Positions 61,098 to 64,000 of a DNA stretch of 64,000 nucleotides are shown here, piece by piece. How positions within the stretch are numbered: the first letter of the stretch is position 1; each line of letters opens with the position of its first letter. The stretch lies in contig JAVXUO010001035.1 of NCBI GenBank assembly GCA_033065855.1, positions 154,317 through 218,316 on the forward strand, written 5' to 3'. Position numbers and translations under genes: made by a program. This DNA is from Escallonia rubra. Taxonomy: Eukaryota > Streptophyta > Magnoliopsida > Escalloniales > Escalloniaceae. A model generated the notes under the pieces. That model searched no databases and was not told the DNA's origin. It saw only the letters and a program-made list of their open reading frames with translations.

Positions 61098-63677
61098 CCT
61101 GAACTTCTTTCCTTGACTTCCTTTTGAGATTAGAGACATGTCAGATTAGTTAGTTCCCCTATTTGTGGCGTTGATCATGAACTGGACACGCCGTCTTTGG
61201 TTTCTGAGTTCATGTTGGTCATGGTTCTTTAATTTTCAGTATCTAAGCTTTTTATCAAGTGAACTTACAGCTCGACGTGTTATTTTCTTGACCGACTATA
61301 TAAGTTTAAGTGAGTGGATTTATTGGATTATTTCTTCTTCTAATAAGTTTTCTTTTGTAGGGTATAAAAAGGTATCTAACCGTTGATCTTTGCCTACCCA
61401 CTTGTCAAAACGGGATTTATTGGAGAAATTTTTTTTGGAAAAATTTTGGCTACTGGTTTGAAGAATTTTCATCCTACCCCATTTATAGCGACAATCAATT
61501 GTCTCTAAATATTTTTAGTGACTTTTATTTAGTAACGTTAAAAGTGCTGCTAATAATGTAGTTGAAAGTGTTAGAAGAAAGCTAAAAATATTTGCTATTA
61601 ATTGTACTATATAGTGTTAGAAGAAAACCACTATAATATTCGTTCAATTTTTTTTCTAATTAGTGATATAAAAAAAAATTATTACTGCGTTTGCTATATG
61701 TTGGAACTTATTTACGTCCATACCATATTTTTGGTAGTCGTGGTTTGTAATCATGATTTCAAGATAATTTTAATTGCATCATAACTCCAATATTATAGGT
61801 AATTGCAACATAACCCCAATACTATAAGTACTTGCAATATAACCCTAGTACTTTAAGGTTCTTAATTAACTCCCCACAACTTTAGAGATATATACAATCT
61901 GGCTAAACTTAATTTTTTAGTTGCAACCGGAGCAACATCGCATCAAATAAGCAACAAATAATTGTCGCTCTCCGAATGGTTATTATAATAAGGCGTAATC
62001 TTGGATCAATACGAGGTTAATATAAGGTTAGCATTGACTGGGGTAATATAATTTGGGATTTAGTCATTTTAGTTATATAATTTGACTTCCTAAATAGTAC
62101 ATATTCATAAAACAGTACGTACAGTTCAACTTCAAAACTCCTTGAATTTTGTCCTTTAAAATTCATAAAAAGTGAAAGCGCAAAAGTTGTCAAGGGTGCG
62201 GCGTCTACTGAGTTTATGTTGGTCTGGTCTCCAAGTTGCCCTAGGATTGTTGCCACTCGTAATCTTTTTGGTGAACATTATCGCATCTTTAACTTTGAGC
62301 GTAGACCATACCTTCCCCGTGTGTAACATCCATCGCATGAACATAGTTTGAATATGTCTCCCTGCTTGTTTCCTATTTCAACCATGGCTGTACTTCTTTG
62401 ATAAGCTCATTTTGTACTTGTGACAACTTTATTAATGTTAGTGACAGGCCTATAATGACAATTAATGTAACAAAATCACTATAGCAATTAGTGACAACTT
62501 TGCATTTTATTGCGACAACTTTTGTTGTCACCAAGTAACATCAACTTGGTGACCCTTTATCTCTCTCCATATGTGAAAACAACATGAGAGCGCGCTCCCC
62601 GTCTCCGTGCGTCGCTACCCCTGAAATCATGGCATTCCAACAAATAGTATCTTTTCGCGGCATTCCATCAAACACATTTTGGCCCGTAACAGTTTGGGTT
62701 CCTTCTTTTTCTTTCTGGTGAAATCAATATATAGACTCTTAGGCCTCTGCTTTGATAAGCGCACACGGGATACAATCATATAACTGGGCTTTATATTCTT
62801 CAAGGACTTGTTGGTACAAACAGTTGGACTCTGGACCGGCCGGCATTCCATATCAATAGGCTTCACTTTTCATTGGCCCGTCATCATGGGTCTGCTAGTA
62901 ATGAGGTCAAAATGGCCTGCAACCTTGGTTACCACTCACCAGTCACCAGTCACTACAAGAACTTGTGCCGAGATTCTCTGTTATAATAGAAAATTATTGT
63001 TAAATATATTTTAATAACAGTAAAAATTATTTTTAGTGACAATTTTTTGTTATTAAAATTATTATGGAGATGTTGAGAAACCTTATCCTAAATTTGAAAC
63101 ATTATTATAATTTATACTTCCGGCCTGCTTGCTCTATTGGCTATTTTGTGAAACCGAACGATGTCAGAAATGTGCATAACAATCTTCAAGCAAAAAAAAT
63201 GTAAGGTAAAGGTTTTGAAAAACTTTAGCTACAACTTGGATTGTAAGACTTGTCCAGAAGAGTCTTCGGTGTCCCCATTGAACGACAAAATGATGAACGT
63301 GAAATATGTTCAATGAAATTCTAATTACTAACACTAAAATAGTGCTACTAAAACAGTTGTTAAAGTTTTTTTCAACAGAAAACTAATTTCAATGCTTTTG
63401 GGATTAGCGAACGTTTCGAGTGCACCTGAGTGGCTGACCATGATATACAACAGTACAAAGAGTATTGGTAGGTACAACGACGACTTTGTTTAATTAAGCA
63501 CGGAAAATGAATACAACAGCTTAAATATTTTATTCTCTACACCAGCAAAAACAGATGCCTAGTACTTGAATTATTTCCCTCTACGTATTGCAAGCCAATG
63601 GGATTTTAAGCACAAGTTTTGGGATAAATATTTCATTGCAAGGCCACTTGCTCACGTTTTGGAAGAAAGACCAACTT
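61098..63677. other. Intergenic region with CACTA-like debris
   Basis: No gene is supported. TAGTGAC and TTGTCGC-type words recur at 61490-61680 and 62440-62540. CACTACAAGAACTTGTGCC at 62952-62970 matches a CACTA terminal repeat and is followed by subterminal-like AATAACAGTAAAAATT sequence to about 63060. No opposite end (CTTGTAGTG) was found, so only a fragment remains. Confidence 0.45.
62952..63062 (+). mobile_element. CACTA transposon terminal fragment
   Basis: It begins with the CACTACAAGAA terminal motif and continues into AT-rich sequence with TTTTAGTGACAATTTTTTG. The partner end and transposase are absent. Confidence 0.5.
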
Positions 63678-64000
63678 CTAAGCAAATAATTCTTCAGTGG
63701 CTTTAGGATTCACATCCAACTTGGCCTTGTCCTCCTCTTGCTCTTGCAACAGCTTCTCTTTAGCCAATTTCTTCAGCCAGGCCTGCTCAACAATCTCGCT
63801 CATCTTCTTCTTGTACATCTCTGCAAATGTCATGGCGCTCCAGCACCGACTTTCCTCGTCCCTCATCTTGAGTGGATATACAGTTGCGTCTGGAGCCGGG
63901 TTCTGGAAAGTAGCAATCGACAATCTGCTAAAGTTGGAGTTCACCACTGCTTGGTGATCAGCGTTCTTGAACCTCCCATTGCTTAGAAACTGCTCCAACC
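63678..64000 (-). CDS. F3H: Flavanone 3-hydroxylase, C-terminal end (partial, diverged)
   Basis: The gene runs off the right edge, leaving the last 107 codons. The sequence matches naringenin/flavanone 3-dioxygenase, a 2-oxoglutarate and iron-dependent enzyme of flavonoid synthesis. [18 protein letters not shown] holds the third iron ligand (H of DHQ), [15 protein letters not shown] holds the 2-oxoglutarate-binding R-x-S, and [12 protein letters not shown] and [10 protein letters not shown] are typical of the tail, which ends EELFA. Two oddities stand out. [12 protein letters not shown] replaces the usual segment and looks like a short local frame excursion (see findings). SEIVEQAW also departs from the normal SKDLELAR. 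It may be a diverged paralogue or a decaying copy. Family identity is high. Confidence 0.9.
   Translation of the reverse strand, partial: LEQFLSNGRFKNADHQAVVNSNFSRLSIATFQNPAPDATVYPLKMRDEESRCWSAMTFAEMYKKKMSEIVEQAWLKKLAKEKLLQEQEEDKAKLDVNPKATEELFA

Noticed and set aside
1-64000. CRISPR arrays, bacterial operons or phage-type systems
   Set aside because: The window is plant nuclear DNA. The tandem repeats found lack unique spacers.

Overview
This is plant nuclear DNA. Multi-exon genes with GT-AG introns sit in AT-rich intergenic sequence full of microsatellites, MITEs, Mutator-like elements, LINE tails and LTR-retrotransposon fossils. A LIN/CERBERUS U-box gene, a basic secretory protein, a plant beta-tubulin and a flavanone 3-hydroxylase end point to an angiosperm, probably a woody eudicot. 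The species cannot be fixed from the sequence.

Layout, left to right: an intronless cyclophilin (514-1032, minus); a 5'-truncated LINE tail; a complete 16-exon LIN-type U-box/WD40 E3 ligase gene (6068-13640, plus); a basic secretory protein gene (16097-16780, plus); an LTR fossil cut by a 1,180-bp Mutator-like element with a perfect 9-bp target duplication (about 17.7-21.0 kb); a minus-strand cluster of box C/D snoRNAs with its own promoter (23.1-23.85 kb); a 13-exon BRE/BRCC45 gene (25187-31957, plus) with one GC-AG intron; a 3-exon beta-tubulin gene (33476-36286, plus); a second minus-strand C/D snoRNA unit (37085-37440); an unrecognised 4-exon gene (40057-41487, minus); a hairpin MITE (42.0 kb); a 1-kb TIR element (46.35-47.35 kb); a Copia fossil (47.6-48.2 kb); an unrecognised lysine-rich nuclear-type gene (49673-55742, minus) whose 5-kb intron holds two TIR elements; a second LTR fossil of the first one's family, in opposite orientation and rich in tandem repeats (about 57.0-59.6 kb); a small three-helix membrane protein gene (60681-61097, plus); CACTA-like debris; and the 3' end of a diverged flavanone 3-hydroxylase gene (63678 to the window edge, minus).

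The protein genes are ordinary, independently transcribed housekeeping or specialised genes and do not form a pathway together. The least expected structure is non-coding. Two separate minus-strand units, 14 kb apart, each carry TATA, telo-box and site II promoter elements, followed about 145 bp downstream by box C/D RNAs. Three of the four RNAs have terminal stems, and one carries a 13-nt match to 25S rRNA. All exon boundaries were read by eye from splice consensus, reading phase and remembered protein-family sequence. No search was run.
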